Source of the DNA: Neisseria gonorrhoeae
GTDB taxonomy: Bacteria; Pseudomonadota; Gammaproteobacteria; Burkholderiales; Neisseriaceae
NCBI RefSeq assembly: GCF_003315235.1
Contig: NZ_QNRU01000022.1
Span: 1 to 34,832 of the forward strand
Direction: 5' to 3'
Length of the DNA: 34,832 bases
A program made the position numbers and the translations under genes. Every line of letters starts with the position of its first letter. The stretch's first letter is position 1. This document shows positions 15,311 to 23,997 of this stretch, piece by piece. The notes below the pieces were generated by a model. That model saw only the letters and a program-made list of their open reading frames with translations, was not told the DNA's origin and made no database searches.

Positions 15311-16837
15311 ATGAACACGCCCCTTCCTTATTCCGATTACCTCATCCGCATCCTGACGGCGTCTGTCTATGATGTAGCGGTCGAAACGCCTTTGGAACCG
15401 GCACGCAGCCTTTCTGTACGTTTGAAAAACAACATCCTTTTGAAACGCGAAGATTTGCAGCCGGTTTTTTCGTTCAAAATACGCGGCGCGTACAACAAAA
15501 TGTCCAAGTTGCCGAAAGATGCGCTCGCTTGCGGCGTGATTGCGGCAAGCGCGGGCAATCACGCACAAGGCGTGGCGTTGTCCGCACAGCGTTTGGGCTG
15601 CCGTGCCGTTATCGTCATGCCGGAGACTACGCCGAAAATTAAAGTGGATGCGGTTAAAAGCCGTGGCGGCGAGGTGGTTTTGCGGGGTGTTTCATACAAC
15701 GATGCCTACGATTATGCGATGGAGCTGGCGGAACAGGAAGGGCTGACCTATATCGCGCCGTTTGACGATCCCGATGTGATTGCGGGACAGGGGACGGTGG
15801 GGATGGAAATTGTCAGCCAGCATCCCGATCCAATCCGCGCCGTATTCGTACCGATAGGGGGCGGCGGTTTGGCGGCGGGCGTGGCGGCATTTATCAAACA
15901 GGTTCGTCCCGAAATTAAAGTTATCGGCGTACAGACCAACGATTCCTGCTGTATGAAGCAGTCGGTCGAAGCAGGCGAAATCGTCCATTTGAAAGATGTC
16001 GGGCTGTTTTCAGACGGTACGGCGGTCAAAGTCGTCGGAAACGGAACCTTCCGCCTCTGCAAAGAACTTTTGGATGAAATCATTACAGTCGATACCGATG
16101 CGGTTTGCGGCGCGGTCAAGGATATTTTCGATGACACGCGCAGCATTACCGAGCCGGCCGGCGCGTTGGCGTTGGCGGGTCTGAAAGCCTATATTGCCCG
16201 AGAAGGTGCGGAAAACCAAACCCTGATTGCCGTTACCAGCGGTGCGAATATGAATTTTCACCGTTTGCGCCACGTTTCGGAACGGAGCGAATTGGGCGAG
16301 GGCAACGAAGGTATTTTTGCCGTTACCATCCCCGAAGAACGCGGCAGCTTCCTTAAGTTTGTCAATATATTGGGAAATAGGAATATTACCGAGTTCAACT
16401 ACCGCTACGGCGGCGATGAAAAAGCGCATATCTTTGTCGGACTTCAAGCGGCAGGCCCGCAGGATTTGGCGGTTATCGGCAGCCGGTTGGATGAGGCGGG
16501 ATTGCCCAATGTCGATTTGACCAATAATGAGATTGCCAAAATCCATATCCGCTATATGGTCGGAGGGCGGACGGACAAAGTAGGGCACGAGCGTCTGGTC
16601 AGTTTTGAGTTTCCGGAGCGTCCGGGCGCGTTGGCGCGCTTTTTGAACCATATGCAGGGCGGTTGGAACATTACGCTCTTCCATTACCGCAACCACGGTG
16701 CGGATTACGGGCGGATTTTGGTCGGTATCGACGTGCCGCCGCACGATGCCGCCGCATTTGACGGTTTCTTGGAAAGTCTGGGATACAGCTATCACGAGGA
16801 AACGCAAAATGCCGCGTACAAGCTGTTTCTTGCCTGA
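15311..16837 (+). CDS. ilvA: Threonine ammonia-lyase (threonine deaminase), biosynthetic
   Basis: Deaminates threonine to 2-oxobutanoate, the first step to isoleucine. It has 508 residues, the length of the allosteric biosynthetic form. The PLP lysine is Lys56 in PVFSFKIRGAYNKM. The glycine-rich phosphate-binding loop GGGGLAAGVAAF and the segment SAGNHAQGVA are clear. Two ACT-like regulatory domains follow (about residues 330-410, starting IFAVTIPEERGSFLKF, and 420-505, starting LVSFEFPERPGALARF), so feedback inhibition by isoleucine is expected. It is transcribed divergently from the dacC-like gene. Confidence 0.97.
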   Translation: MNTPLPYSDYLIRILTASVYDVAVETPLEPARSLSVRLKNNILLKREDLQPVFSFKIRGAYNKMSKLPKDALACGVIAASAGNHAQGVALSAQRLGCRAVIVMPETTPKIKVDAVKSRGGEVVLRGVSYNDAYDYAMELAEQEGLTYIAPFDDPDVIAGQGTVGMEIVSQHPDPIRAVFVPIGGGGLAAGVAAFIKQVRPEIKVIGVQTNDSCCMKQSVEAGEIVHLKDVGLFSDGTAVKVVGNGTFRLCKELLDEIITVDTDAVCGAVKDIFDDTRSITEPAGALALAGLKAYIAREGAENQTLIAVTSGANMNFHRLRHVSERSELGEGNEGIFAVTIPEERGSFLKFVNILGNRNITEFNYRYGGDEKAHIFVGLQAAGPQDLAVIGSRLDEAGLPNVDLTNNEIAKIHIRYMVGGRTDKVGHERLVSFEFPERPGALARFLNHMQGGWNITLFHYRNHGADYGRILVGIDVPPHDAAAFDGFLESLGYSYHEETQNAAYKLFLA

Positions 16838-16849
16838 CGTTTGACACGC

Positions 16850-16880
16850 AATGCCGTCTGAAAGCCTTTCAGACGGCATT
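16850..16880. terminator. Inverted uptake sequences between ilvA and cysA
   Basis: AATGCCGTCTGAAAG, one-base loop, CTTTCAGACGGCATT: a 15-bp perfect stem between two convergent genes. Confidence 0.88.
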
Positions 16881-16892
16881 GCGCTTTCAGGG

Positions 16893-17969
16893 TTAAATCG
16901 AATATTCAATCAACTCGTTTTGAGAAAAAACATAAACCTGTTTCGGAATTAAGTTTAATTTTTTGCCTTCGGCGATTGGGTAGCGCGCGGCATCGCTGCC
17001 AGCCAGTGTGATATGCACGTCTTGTTTGCCGTGTTTCACCAAAACGTGCGTCAATGCGCCGACGGCGTGGATTTTTTCGATTTCGGCACGGATCATCGGG
17101 GTTTCGTGTTCGGCGGCGATCTGCCATTCGTGCGGGCGGATATAGCCGGTGGCGGTTTGCTCCTGCCATTTGTATTGCGCGTCCAATTTCCACGCGAAGC
17201 CGTTGTAATGCCAGATGCCTTTTTCGATGCGTCCTTCAAATGCGTCGGCTTCGCCGAGGAACTCGGTAACGAAGGCGTTTTCGGGTTTGCGGTAAATGGC
17301 TTCGGCACTGCCGGTTTGTTCGATTTTGCCATGGTTCATCACGACGATTTCGTCGGAAACTTCGAGGGCTTCTTCTTGGTCGTGAGTCACCAGAATGCTG
17401 GTTACGCCGAGGTTGTGATGAATGTCGCGCAGCCAGGTGCGTAATTCTTTGCGCACTTTGGCATCCAGCGCGCCGAAGGGTTCGTCCAAAAGCAGGAGTT
17501 TCGGTTCGACCGCAAGCGCGCGGGCGAGGGCGATGCGCTGGCGTTGCCCGCCGGAGAGTTGGTGCGGATAGGATTTGGCGAGGTGGGAGAGTTGTACGAG
17601 TTTGAGCAATTCTTCGACTTTGGCGCGGATTTGTCCTTTGGACGGGCGTTCGGGCTTGGGTAATACGGTCAAACCGAAAGCGACGTTGTCAAACACATTC
17701 ATGTGGCGGAAGAGGGCGTAGTGTTGGAACACGAAACCGACTTTGCGCTCGCGCACATGCTTGGCGGTTACGTCTTGGCCGTCAAAGAGAATTTGGCCGC
17801 CGTCGGCGTTTTCCAGTCCGGCGATAATGCGTAAAAGTGTGGTTTTGCCGCAGCCGGAGGGACCGAGCAGGGAAACGAGTTTGCCGGCGGGGACGTTGAG
17901 GTTGATGTTTTTCAGCGCGTGAAAATTGCCGAAGCGTTTTTTGTTTAAGTTTTGAATGGTAATACTCAT
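16893..17969 (-). CDS. cysA: Sulfate/thiosulfate ABC transporter ATP-binding protein
   Basis: ATPase subunit of the CysTWA sulfate/thiosulfate importer, on the cytoplasmic side of the membrane. The Walker A motif GPSGCGKTT lies at about residues 36-44, followed by the Q-loop [20 protein letters not shown], the signature [15 protein letters not shown], Walker [16 protein letters not shown], and the H-loop [14 protein letters not shown]. The C-terminal 110 residues form the TOBE-like domain of this subgroup. AAAGGA precedes the ATG. Ancestrally its start codon overlapped the cysW stop (ATGA), and a CREE now separates the two genes. The gene itself is intact, but the permease part is damaged. 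Confidence 0.95.
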
Positions 17970-18007
17970 ACTGCGTTCCTTTCGGCGGCGGCGAGTTTTT
18001 TGTCTTG

Positions 18008-18114
18008 TATAGTGGATTAAATTTAAACCAGTACGGCGTTGCCTCGCCTTGCCGTACTATTTGTACTGTCTGCGGCTTCGTCGCCTTGTCCTGATTTAAA
18101 TTTAATCCACTATA
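18008..18114. mobile_element. Short Correia element inserted in the end of cysW
   Basis: 107 bp from TATAGTGGATTAAATTTAAA to TTTAATCCACTATA, the form lacking the internal segment of about 50 bp. It supplies the last codons of cysW: its end encodes part of Leu and the TAG. Removing the element and one TA restores the ancestral frame (see findings). Confidence 0.95.
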
Positions 18115-18931
18115 ATTTGGTGATGATGTTCTGCACCGCCAGCGTCGCCAGTGCTAAAAGTGCCAATACGCCGGAGAGGGCGAATGCGCCGGTGAAGTTG
18201 TATTCGTTGTAGAAGATTTCGACCAAAAGCGGGATAGTGTTGGTTTCGCCGCGTATGTGTCCCGATACCACGCTGACCGCGCCGAACTCGCCCATCGCAC
18301 GGGCGTTGGTGAGGATGATGCCGTAGAGCAGCGTCCATTTGATGTTGGGCAGGGTAACGCGCCAAAACATCTGCCAACCGCTTGCGCCGAGTATCAATGC
18401 CGCCTGTTCTTCGCTGTCGCCCTGTGCCTGCATTAAAGGGATGATTTCGCGTGCGGCAAAGGGAAAGGTAACGAACAGCGCCGTCAAAACAATGCCGGGA
18501 ATGGCGAAGATAATCCGTATGCCTTGCGCTTCCAGCCGGCTGCCCAACGCCGTGTGCGCGCCGAACAATAAGACGAACATCAAACCGGCAACCACGGGCG
18601 ATACGGAGAACGGCAAATCGAGCAGGGTGGTCAGCAACTGCTTGCCGAGAAAGTCAAAACGGGTCAACAGCCACGCCATCGCCACGCCCAAGACGGCATT
18701 GACGGGAACGGCAATCAGCGCGGTAATCAGCGTCAATTTGACGGCAGACCACGCTTCGGGATCGCTTAAGGATTTCAGGTACAAATCCCAACCGCCTTTT
18801 AAGGCTTCGTAAAACACGGCGACGAGCGGCACGACCAGCATCAGCAGCAGAAAGCCCAGCACGGCGGCAATCAGCAACATGCGCAGCCGGCGCGGTTCGG
18901 TCAGGTTGGGATTGGCGGAATAGGGTTTCAT
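18110..18931 (-). CDS. cysW: Sulfate/thiosulfate ABC transporter permease CysW, C-terminus re-ended by CREE
   Basis: One of two membrane subunits of the sulfate importer. There are six hydrophobic segments. The conserved EAA loop lies at about residues 175-190 ([20 protein letters not shown]), followed by [20 protein letters not shown], typical of CysW. The 273-residue product ends ...NIITKL-stop, and the last codons lie in the CREE. Without the element the frame would continue through [13 protein letters not shown] and end in a TGA that overlaps the cysA start, so 13 residues and the overlap have been lost. The membrane domain is complete, so it could still fold. The partner cysT is frameshifted, which makes a working transporter doubtful. 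Confidence 0.9.
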
Positions 18932-18970
18932 GGCGGTGGTGTTCTCTGGTTTGTTGTTTAAGGTGTTCGG

Positions 18971-19120
18971 ATGCCGTCTGAAAGGGATTGAGGGGTTTCA
19001 GCTTTCGTCGGTCGGATTCTTGAATCCGACAAGGTTGCTGAATCGCAAATGTTTGTCGGATACAAGTATCCGACCTACGAATTCTGTGTTTTGGGGAGCG
19101 GATTCGTTTTCAGACGACCT
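18971..19120. repeat. Two palindromes bracketed by uptake sequences between cysT and cysW
   Basis: GTCGGATTC-TT-GAATCCGAC (19011-19030) and GTCGGATAC-AA-GTATCCGAC (19055-19074) are two 20-bp palindromes. An uptake sequence (18971-18982) and a degenerate inverted one (TTTTCAGACGACCT, 19107-19120) flank them. The block fills most of the cysT-cysW gap. Confidence 0.8.
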
Positions 19121-19958
19121 CAACCCTTCGCACCCGAACGCCTGCCCAACGCCCACTGCAGCACGTTCAGCGCAAACAGAATCACAAACGAAACCAGCAG
19201 CATAAACAACGCCACCGCCGACGCGCCCTGCGCGTCGAATTGTTCCAGCTTGCCCGTAATAATCAGCGGCAGGATTTCGGAAATCATCGGAATGCTGCCC
19301 GCGATAAAAATCACCGAACCGTATTCCCCCGTTGCCCGCGCGAACATCATGCCCGCGCCGGTCAAGAGTGCCGGCGTGATTTCCGGCAGCAGCACGCGGC
19401 GGAACGTTGTGAAACGGTTTGCGCCCAAAGTCGCCGCCGCTTCCTCATATTCGCCCGACAATTCCTCCAATACCGGCTGCACGGCGCGGACGATAAAGGG
19501 CAGGCTGACGACAACCAGCGCAATCCAAATGCCGACGGGCGTAAACGCGATTTTGATGCCCAAAGGTTCGAAAAAACGGCCTATCCAACCGTTGGGCGCA
19601 TACAGGGCCGCCAACGCGATACCCGTAACCGCCGTCGGCAGCGCAAACGGCAAATCAACCGGCGCGTTCGCCAGGCCCTTGCCCGGAAATTCATAGCGCA
19701 CCAACACCCAAGCCACCAGTGTGCCGAACACGACACATTGGTCAGCATCGCATAAAACGACATCCGCAAACTCAGCCGCACCGCCGCCAGCACGTTCGGC
19801 TCGGCAATCGTGTTCCGAAAGCCGTCCCAGCCGATTTCCGCCGCCTTCGCCGCCATCATCGCAAACGGCAAAACCACCAAAAGCGAAAAGCACAATACGG
19901 TCAGACCGAGGCTGAGTTTGAAGCCGGGCAGTACGCCGGGTGTTTTGAGCGGTAACAT
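19120..19958 (-). pseudogene. cysT: Sulfate ABC transporter permease CysT, frameshifted
   Basis: The N-terminal third (MLPLKTPGVLPGFKLSLGLT to SFYAMLTN) and the rest (VVFGTLVAWVLVRYEFPGKG, then PFALPTAVTGIALAALY, the EAA loop EYEEAAATLGANRFTTFRRV, then ARATGEYGSVIFIAG) lie in two different frames that join near 19730. The DNA there reads AATGTGTCGTGTTCGG. Removing two bases (AATGTGGTGTTCGG) would give the continuous LTNVVFGTLV. The first frame alone runs on as nonsense for about 50 residues and stops. The gene heads the cysTWA operon. Gonococci cannot assimilate sulfate, so loss of the importer fits relaxed selection. Confidence 0.85.
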
Positions 19959-20138
19959 GGTCGGTAAGGGTGGAAAATAAAGGCATTACTTTAACAATGC
20001 CGCCTGAAAAACGGAAAAAATGGAAAGTTTGGTGCAAAGACGAATTTGTTATAAAGCGGTTGGCAGTTTTTCAAGCGGGCGCGATGTTCTAAAATAACGC
20101 TTTGTTTTGACGGAAAACCATCATATAAAGGAACACTT

Positions 20139-20471
20139 ATGCAGATTTTATCTTTTCAGGCGGACATTGCGGAACGTATGCTGGAAGGTACGGAAGGCGA
20201 GTCGGTCAACGAAAACGCACAATTTGTCCGTACGGACAACGGCTATTGGATTGCGTGGCATGAAGGCGTGGCGGCACTGCTTGCGCCCGATACGCCGCCG
20301 GGCATTCCCTGTTTTTGGGTGGAAGGGGCGGAAAGCCTTGAAGAGTTGTGCGCGATGGTGGAACGCGGCGAGTTTGACGAAGTGGAAGAGTTTGACGGCG
20401 ATGACGACGCGTGGCTCGAAGCGGCTAAAGATTGCGGACACCACGGCGACGCTTGCGCCTGCGGACATTAA
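20139..20471 (+). CDS. Hypothetical acidic protein with Cys/His tail (110 aa)
   Basis: AAAGGA lies 6 bases before the ATG. The product is soluble and acidic (EVEEFDGDDDAW) and contains NGYWIAWHEGVAALLAPDTP in the middle. It ends CGHHGDACACGH, three Cys and three His within 12 residues, which looks like a metal-binding tail. I do not recognise the family, and its size is similar in other Neisseria as far as I recall. A T6 run follows the stop codon at about 20513. The neighbours are the decaying sulfate transporter and an orphan promoter, and neither points to a function. Confidence 0.75.
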   Translation: MQILSFQADIAERMLEGTEGESVNENAQFVRTDNGYWIAWHEGVAALLAPDTPPGIPCFWVEGAESLEELCAMVERGEFDEVEEFDGDDDAWLEAAKDCGHHGDACACGH

Positions 20472-20797
20472 AGGCATGGCAGGCTTGCCGCAAGGGGTGC
20501 AAGGCTTTGCCGTTTTTTAAATAATCGGCGGATTGCATCTGTTTGCAATGGGCGGAACGCTTCCCTTTGTATTTTATTGAATAAAAATTATCTTGGTATT
20601 ATAATAAGGCAGCATCAATTATTTTGGGACTGCAACAAACGCAAAGCGTTGATTTGCGCCGATTGCAAACTTATTATAGCAGGTTGCGGCGCGGACTTGA
20701 TGGGAATTGTTTATAGAGCATGATAGTCTGAAACATATTAATTAAAAATACCATTAATCCGATTTATATTTATTTCAATTTCAATGGAAAAACATCA
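20472..20797 (+). promoter_or_regulatory. Strong promoter with structured leader or small RNA
   Basis: No gene is seen. TTGAAT (20577-20582), 17 bases, TATAAT (20600-20605) is close to a consensus promoter. It would start RNA near 20612, about 185 bases before the next gene. The RNA would fold: AACGC-AAA-GCGTT at about 20638-20650, and GCGCCG (20656-20661) with CGGCGC (20687-20692), extended by CAA/TTG. It is a long leader of the ICMT-like gene or a small RNA. Confidence 0.6.
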
Positions 20798-21307
20798 ATG
20801 ACAATGATTTTAAGCATTTTAAGCCTGTTTTTTATCATTAGACTGTTATTTTTAGCCGTCTCTATTAAACATGAAAAAGCCTTGATTGCCAAAGGGGCGA
20901 AACAATACGGAAAAACCAATTCCACGGTGCTTGCGGCAGTTCATACGCTTTATTATTTGGCGTGTTTTGTTTGGGTATGGCTTTCTGACACTGCTTTTAA
21001 TGGCATATCCTTGATTGGTACACTGACGGTGATGGCTTCATTTGTGATATTATCATTGATTATTAAGCAGTTGGGGGAGATTTGGACGGTTAAAATCTAT
21101 ATTTTGCCAAATCATCAAATTAATCGTTCGTGGTTGTTTAAAACATTCCGCCACCCGAATTATTTTTTAAACATCATACCCGAACTGATTGGCATCGCCT
21201 TATTATGTCAAGCGTGGTATGTTTTATTGATTGGCCTGCCCATTTATTTGCTGGTCTTATTTAAGCGTATCCGACAAGAAGAACAGGCGATGGCAACACT
21301 TTTTTAA
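20798..21307 (+). CDS. ICMT-like integral membrane methyltransferase family protein (169 aa)
   Basis: There are four to five hydrophobic segments. The motif FRHPNYFLNIIPELIG (about residues 116-131) and the end FKRIRQEEQAMATLF match the C-terminal signature (RHP.Y....E, then R...EE) of the isoprenylcysteine carboxyl methyltransferase-like family that binds SAM at the membrane. The substrate in bacteria is mostly unknown. The ribosome binding site before the ATG is weak. The likely promoter is the one at 20577-20605. Base composition is lower in G+C than in neighbouring housekeeping genes, perhaps a sign of transfer. Confidence 0.75.
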   Translation: MTMILSILSLFFIIRLLFLAVSIKHEKALIAKGAKQYGKTNSTVLAAVHTLYYLACFVWVWLSDTAFNGISLIGTLTVMASFVILSLIIKQLGEIWTVKIYILPNHQINRSWLFKTFRHPNYFLNIIPELIGIALLCQAWYVLLIGLPIYLLVLFKRIRQEEQAMATLF

Positions 21308-21485
21308 CCCGTTTCATCAATTAAAAATATATCGACAAAGAGAACCGTCTATCAATTAAATCCATTCTTATCATCGGGGCAGGCTTATTGTCATTGGGCA
21401 AGCCGTGACAAAAGCCCGAACCTGCAAAACTTATCTATAAGGCTGCATCAGTGCGTATTGAAGCCCCGCCTTTTTTGACAAAAAA

Positions 21486-21516
21486 ATGCCGTCTGAAGGC
21501 TTCAGACGGCATTTGT
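21486..21516. terminator. Inverted uptake sequences after sodB
   Basis: ATGCCGTCTGAA (21486-21497), loop GGC, TTCAGACGGCAT (21501-21512). Tracts of A on the left and T on the right make it usable in either direction. Confidence 0.85.
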
Positions 21517-21538
21517 TCGGTTTGGCAAAGCCGGCGGC

Positions 21539-22120
21539 TTATGCGGCAAAACGTTTGGCGACTTCGTCCCAGTTGACGATTTCCCAAAAACCTTTCAGGT
21601 AGTTGGGGCGGCTGTTGCGGTAGTCGATGTAGTAGGCGTGTTCCCACACGTCGCAAGTCAAGAGCGGCGTGTTTTCAGTGGTCAGCGGAGTTGCCGCGTT
21701 GGAAGTGGAAACCAAAGCCAATCCGCCGGCAGGGGTTTTCACCAGCCACGCCCAACCGGATCCGAAAGTTCCGGCCGCGCAGGCATTGAACGCTTCTTGG
21801 AATTTCTCGAAGCTGCCCCATTCGGCATCGATGGCGGCGGCCAGTTCGCCGGCAGGCTTGCCTTAGCCTTTGGGCGTGAAACCCAGCCAGTAGAAGGTGT
21901 GGTTCCAAGTTTGAGCCGCGTTGTTGAACACGCCGCCCGAAGATTTTTTCACAATCTCTTCCAAAGGCAGGTTTTCAAATTCGGTGCCTTTGATTTGATT
22001 GTTCAGATTGGTGATGTAGGTTTGATGGTGTTTGCCGTAGTGGAATTCCAAAGTCTCTTTGCTCAGATGCGGGGACAATGCGTCCGGCTCATAAGGCAGT
22101 TGCGGCAGCTTATGTTCCAT
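21539..22120 (-). pseudogene. sodB: Fe/Mn superoxide dismutase with premature stop
   Basis: SodB would convert superoxide to hydrogen peroxide and oxygen in the cytoplasm. Read as one frame the gene has 194 codons, the normal length, and GGAG precedes the ATG. Codon 86 is TAA (21863-21865) in the context FTPKG[15 protein letters not shown], where other SodBs have Gln or a similar residue. One base change (CAA to TAA) explains it. The stop follows metal ligands His27 and His74 but removes the other two, Asp and His in CDVWEHAYY. The truncated product cannot bind metal properly. The rest of the frame is undamaged, so the change looks recent, or could be a sequencing error. Confidence 0.9.
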
Positions 22121-22239
22121 TTTGTGCTCCTAATGTTGTTTTTGGATGTTGTGTTTTGGCAGTGTTGCTGCAAACGAATCGGCGGCTCACGCATTCTACC
22201 TGTTTTGAGTGATGGAAACCAATTAAACCTGCTTTGCGT

Positions 22240-22245
22240 TATAAT
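22240..22245 (+). promoter_or_regulatory. -10 box upstream of dnaB
   Basis: TATAAT 39 bases before the dnaB start. No good -35 box is seen at 17 bases. The gap between the divergent sodB and dnaB genes (22121-22283) holds nothing else obvious. Confidence 0.5.
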
Positions 22246-22283
22246 AGAAGATTGCAATTTCGGCATGACAGATTGGATGTACC

Positions 22284-23690
22284 ATGAACGATTACGCAGC
22301 TATGCCGCCTGAAGGCCGTGAGGTCGGCGCATTGTCGCTGCCTCCGCATTCGATGGAGGCGGAACAATCCGTTTTGGGCGGTTTGATGCTGGAAAATCCG
22401 GCTTGGGACAGGATTGCCGATGTGGTTTCGGGAGAGGATTTCTACCGCCACGAACACCGCCTGATTTTCCGATCCATTACCAAATTAATCAATGAGAGCC
22501 GTCCCGCAGATGTGATTACGGTTCAGGAAGATTTGCAGCGGAACGAAGAATTGGAAGCGGCAGGCGGATTTGAATATCTGATTACACTGGCGCAAAACAC
22601 CCCGTCTGCCGCCAACATCCGCCGCTACGCCGAAATCGTACGCGAGCGTTCCATTATGCGCCAACTCGCCGAAGTGGGGACGGAAATCGCCCGCAGCGCA
22701 TACAATCCGCAAGGCAGGGACGCGGGGCGGCTTTTGGATGAGGCGGAAAACAAAGTGTTTCAAATCGCCGAAAGCACCGCCAAATCCAAGCAGGGCTTTT
22801 TGGAGATGCCCGATTTGCTGAAAGAAGTCGTACAGCGCATCGATATGCTTTATTCGCGCGACAATCCCGATGAAGTTACCGGCGTACCGACAGGGTTCAT
22901 CGACCTTGATAAAAAAACCTCGGGTCTGCAGCCCGGCGACCTGATTATCGTCGCCGGCCGCCCGTCTATGGGTAAAACCGCGTTCTCCATCAATATTGCC
23001 GAGTATGTCGCCATTGAAAAACATTTGCCCGTCGCCGTTTTCTCGATGGAAATGGGCGGTGCGCAGTTGGTCATGCGTATGCTCGGTTCGGTCGGACGCT
23101 TGGATCAGAGCGTCCTGAAAACAGGCAGGCTGGAAGATGAACATTGGGGGCGTTTGAACGAGGCAGTCGTCAAACTTTCCGACGCGCCTATGTTTATTGA
23201 CGAAACTCCGAATCTGACCGCCCTCGAATTGCGCGCCCGCGCCCGCCGCCTCGCCCGCCGGTTTGACGGCAGATTAGGCTTGATCGTCATCGACTACCTG
23301 CAACTGATGGCGGCATCCGGCCGTTCGGACAACCGCGCTTCCGAGCTTGGCGAAATTTCCCGTTCCCTCAAAGCCCTGGCAAAAGAGTTGCAAGTCCCCA
23401 TCATCGCCCTGTCGCAATTGAGCCGCACTGTCGAACAGCGCACCGACAAACGCCCGATGATGTCCGACCTCCGCGAATCCGGTGCTATCGAGCAGGATGC
23501 CGACCTGATTATGTTCATGTACCGCGACGAATACTACAACCAGAACTCACCCATGAAAGGCCTTGCCGAATGTATCATCGGCAAACACCGCAACGGTCCC
23601 GTCGGTAAAATCTTCCTCACATGGACGGGACAATTCACCAAATTCGACAATGCTGCCTATATTCCCGAGGAGGCAAAGATAGAAGATTAA
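22284..23690 (+). CDS. dnaB: Replicative DNA helicase
   Basis: Hexameric helicase that opens the chromosome fork. The length is 468 residues. The N-terminal DnaB domain (PHSMEAEQSVLGGLMLENPA; FYRHEHRLIFRSITKLINES) is followed by the RecA-like core with Walker A GRPSMGKTAF (about 225-234), Walker B LIVIDYLQLMAASG, the DnaB motif ISRSLKALAKELQVPIIALS, and SDLRESGAIEQDADLIMFMY. There is no intein. It is divergent from sodB. The pil cluster follows on the same strand after a CREE, so transcription could pass from dnaB into pilH unless stopped there. Confidence 0.97.
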   Translation: MNDYAAMPPEGREVGALSLPPHSMEAEQSVLGGLMLENPAWDRIADVVSGEDFYRHEHRLIFRSITKLINESRPADVITVQEDLQRNEELEAAGGFEYLITLAQNTPSAANIRRYAEIVRERSIMRQLAEVGTEIARSAYNPQGRDAGRLLDEAENKVFQIAESTAKSKQGFLEMPDLLKEVVQRIDMLYSRDNPDEVTGVPTGFIDLDKKTSGLQPGDLIIVAGRPSMGKTAFSINIAEYVAIEKHLPVAVFSMEMGGAQLVMRMLGSVGRLDQSVLKTGRLEDEHWGRLNEAVVKLSDAPMFIDETPNLTALELRARARRLARRFDGRLGLIVIDYLQLMAASGRSDNRASELGEISRSLKALAKELQVPIIALSQLSRTVEQRTDKRPMMSDLRESGAIEQDADLIMFMYRDEYYNQNSPMKGLAECIIGKHRNGPVGKIFLTWTGQFTKFDNAAYIPEEAKIED

Positions 23691-23816
23691 ATGGCTATAT
23701 AAAAATTTATTAGGCGGAATCAGGCAAAATCGTTTAAAATCATGCTTAGAGATTGCCCTAAAAAATAAAACGCGGTCTTGAGGCATTTTTGCATTCAGCC
23801 CGCATATAATTGAAAA

Positions 23817-23971
23817 TATAGTGGATTAACAAAAATCAGGACAAGGCGGCGGGCCGCAGACAGTACAAATAGTACGGAACCGATTCACTTGGTGCTTCAG
23901 CACCTTAGAGAATCGTTCTCTTTGAGCTAAGGCGGGGCAACGCCGTACCGGTTTGAATTTAATCCACTATA
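23817..23971. mobile_element. Correia element upstream of the minor pilin operon
   Basis: 155 bp, opposite in orientation to the copies at 576 and 2339 (GGACAAGGCGGC near the left end, ATTTAATCCACTATA at the right end). It ends 26 bases before the pilH start codon. The rest of the dnaB-pilH gap (23691-23816) is AT-rich, with an isolated TATAAT at 23805-23810 and no gene. Confidence 0.95.
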
Positions 23972-23997
23972 CATTACCAATTAACGTCCTATTGCTT

